DNA of 44,314 nucleotides. Origin: Ruminococcus flavefaciens. GTDB lineage: Bacteria; Bacillota; Clostridia; Oscillospirales; Ruminococcaceae. This document shows positions 43,054 through 44,314 of the stretch, piece by piece. The notes under the pieces were generated by a model. The model searched no databases. It saw nothing but the letters and a program-made list of their open reading frames with translations, and was not told where the DNA came from. Where the stretch lies: positions 1 to 44,314 of the forward strand of contig CACYSQ010000017.1 in assembly GCA_902777125.1 (NCBI GenBank). Reading direction: 5' to 3'. Within the stretch, counting starts at the first letter, position 1. Each line of letters begins with the position of its first letter. Made by a program: the position numbers and the translations under genes.

Positions 43054-43068
43054 TAATAACTATTCAAA

Positions 43069-44314
43069 TCACACGCCGCTGCTCTTGACGTAGTTTATCT
43101 TCATGGAGTCGATAGTGTATGTACCGTCCTCACGTTCGGTGAGCTTGAACTCGACCGACTTTGAAACACTCTTTTCCATCCACTCCGGCAGCTCGTCAAC
43201 ATAGTCCACGCTGACAGTATAGCTGCTGCCGCTCTTGACTATGGACTTTATCTCCGGCGAATAGGTGTAGGAAATGGTCTTGGGCTTGACATTGTAAGCG
43301 CCGTCCGAGTAGAAGAACCGCGAATCCACGGGACCTACCGTGCAGTGTACGAACTCGGGGTGGTTTTTGCCGAACATCTCTACCGCCCTTGCCTCAACGT
43401 CCATATAGGGTATGGATATCGTATCGGTACCGGGGTCAACGTTGTACTTCGACACACGGCTGCTGTCCATGATTATCGACCATATCGCGGCAGTCATCAT
43501 CTGCTCCGAGCTCAGCTCCGAAGGGTCGCTGAACTGGTCAATATCCATTATTACCGCCGGGTAGAGAACTTCCGTGAAGCCGTCCTTCTTGACCTCGCCG
43601 GAGGTGAACGCTTTTATGCTGCTGACCAGCTTCATGCCGACGGTTATCATGCCGATGACCGCAAATATCGCAAATACAGCACCGAGAACAGTGTAGAGCG
43701 TCCTCTTGAAGCTGCGGCTCTTGCTGACGGTCTCATCGTCGCCGTCCTCGGAGTTTTCGCTGCGCTCATTGAGGAGCTCGTCCGGGTCTTCATCGAGAAT
43801 GCGTTCGAGAAGGTTCTTCTCCGCCTTGACCTCCTTGAGCGGCTTCTGAGGATCCTCTGCGGGAGCCTCGTCCTCAGCCTGCTCCTGAGCAACGTCCCCT
43901 TCTTCGGGGACCTCCTCCGCTTCCTCAGCGGGCTTGTCGAGGTCCGCGATAGCGTTTGCCGCGTCCTCACGCATACCCTCAATCATGCTTGTGACAGGGT
44001 CCTCGTCCTCGCTGTAGAGCGGCTCTGAGCCGTTATCGTCAGCCGCGACCGTGTTTTCCTCTATTTCCTCTGCAAGTGCAGTTGTATTGCGAATTGCCGC
44101 AAGTGCCGCATCGAGAAGCTCGTCCGCGCTCGGCTCTTCCTCATCGGCGGGAACTTCCTCCTGTCCGGGAGCCTCGGCAGCTTCACGCGCAAGGCGTTCC
44201 TGTTCCTCACGCTCCGCCCTCTCGGCAGCTTCACGCGCAAGGCGTTCCTGTTCCTCACGCTCTGCCCTCTCGGCAGCTTCACGCGCAAGGCGTTCCTGTT
44301 CCTCACGCTCTGCC
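43069..44314 (-). CDS. Single-pass membrane protein with acidic and coiled repeats (N-terminus beyond window)
   Basis: At least 415 residues; the frame stays open to the window edge, so the start is missing. The visible N-terminal part is a tandem repeat of 16 residues (AEREEQERLAREAAER) that should form a long charged helix or coiled coil. It is followed by a Glu/Ala/Pro-rich region (EEVPADEEEPSADELLDAAL, DKPAEEAEEVPEEGDVAQ), presumably cytoplasmic. Then comes one membrane helix (TLYTVLGAVFAIFAVIGMITVGM) and an outside domain of about 170 residues ending KINYVKSSGV. That last domain (YPAVIMDIDQFSDPSELSSEQMMTAAIWSIIM, ARAVEMFGKNHPEFVHCTVG) is not a family I can name. Its stop at 43069 lies beside the palindromic module cluster. 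Function is unknown; topology is inferred from charges. Confidence 0.85.
   Translation of the reverse strand, partial: AEREEQERLAREAAERAEREEQERLAREAAERAEREEQERLAREAAEAPGQEEVPADEEEPSADELLDAALAAIRNTTALAEEIEENTVAADDNGSEPLYSEDEDPVTSMIEGMREDAANAIADLDKPAEEAEEVPEEGDVAQEQAEDEAPAEDPQKPLKEVKAEKNLLERILDEDPDELLNERSENSEDGDDETVSKSRSFKRTLYTVLGAVFAIFAVIGMITVGMKLVSSIKAFTSGEVKKDGFTEVLYPAVIMDIDQFSDPSELSSEQMMTAAIWSIIMDSSRVSKYNVDPGTDTISIPYMDVEARAVEMFGKNHPEFVHCTVGPVDSRFFYSDGAYNVKPKTISYTYSPEIKSIVKSGSSYTVSVDYVDELPEWMEKSVSKSVEFKLTEREDGTYTIDSMKINYVKSSGV
44173..44314. repeat. 48-bp tandem repeat inside the coding region
   Basis: Units begin CTCGGCAGCTTCACGC at 44173, 44221 and 44269, with a period of 48 bases (16 codons). 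The visible units differ at one base (C or T in GCTCYGCC). The array runs past the window edge. Confidence 0.95.

Overview
The window looks like chromosome from a cellulolytic Gram-positive gut or rumen bacterium of the Ruminococcus group (Oscillospiraceae, Clostridia). This is inferred from a dockerin-bearing GH5 cellulase with a Thr-rich linker, Gram-positive promoters and strong Shine-Dalgarno sites, a Phe T-box, the YmfF/YmfH peptidase pair and lipoproteins with many Thr/Ala tails. Nothing in the window fixes the species. There is no tRNA, rRNA, CRISPR array, phage gene or transposase gene. The 5' end of rpoC (position 1) and the N-terminus of a membrane protein (position 44314) are cut by the window edges.

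Layout. 1-5411: rpoB and rpoC on the minus strand, with a consensus promoter facing a second consensus promoter that reads into a lipoprotein gene (5595-6371). 6451-10298 (minus): an orphan kinase with zinc ribbon, then an MBOAT/SGNH pair for surface O-acylation. 10777-12690: cellulosomal GH5 endoglucanase, divergent from the MBOAT gene; the two promoters share a 10-base motif. 12876-19229: uvrA and uvrB separated by an AT-rich type II restriction-modification pair (BglII-like nuclease plus MT-A70 methylase). 19367-25673: DUF3810 metalloprotease-like protein, LacI-type regulator, DUF5662 protein, DNA polymerase I, RimI-like acetyltransferase. 25840-30701: tightly overlapping operon ymfF-ymfH-lgt-folD. 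31054-36935 (minus): a DRE-TIM aldolase with its own promoter; then a T-box-controlled pheS operon carrying a membrane protein between pheS and pheT and a 57-residue membrane protein after pheT. 37013-42820 (plus): small membrane protein, NAD(P)HX repair enzyme, lipoprotein, ECF sigma factor and a large membrane partner with a duplicated outside domain. 43069-44314 (minus): membrane protein with a nearly exact 48-bp tandem repeat.

The most unusual content is between the genes. Two families of small structured repeats fill most intergenic gaps. One is built of 22-30 bp palindromic modules ending in GTAGGG/CCCTAC, whose arms differ from copy to copy but stay complementary. The other is an 85-120 bp element with GAGAATTGAGAATT-like inverted ends and two inner hairpins whose loops (TTAC and GTCA) are kept while the stems covary. 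Repeat ends supply the stop codons of at least five genes. Neither family carries a gene, so both must be moved or maintained in trans if they are mobile.
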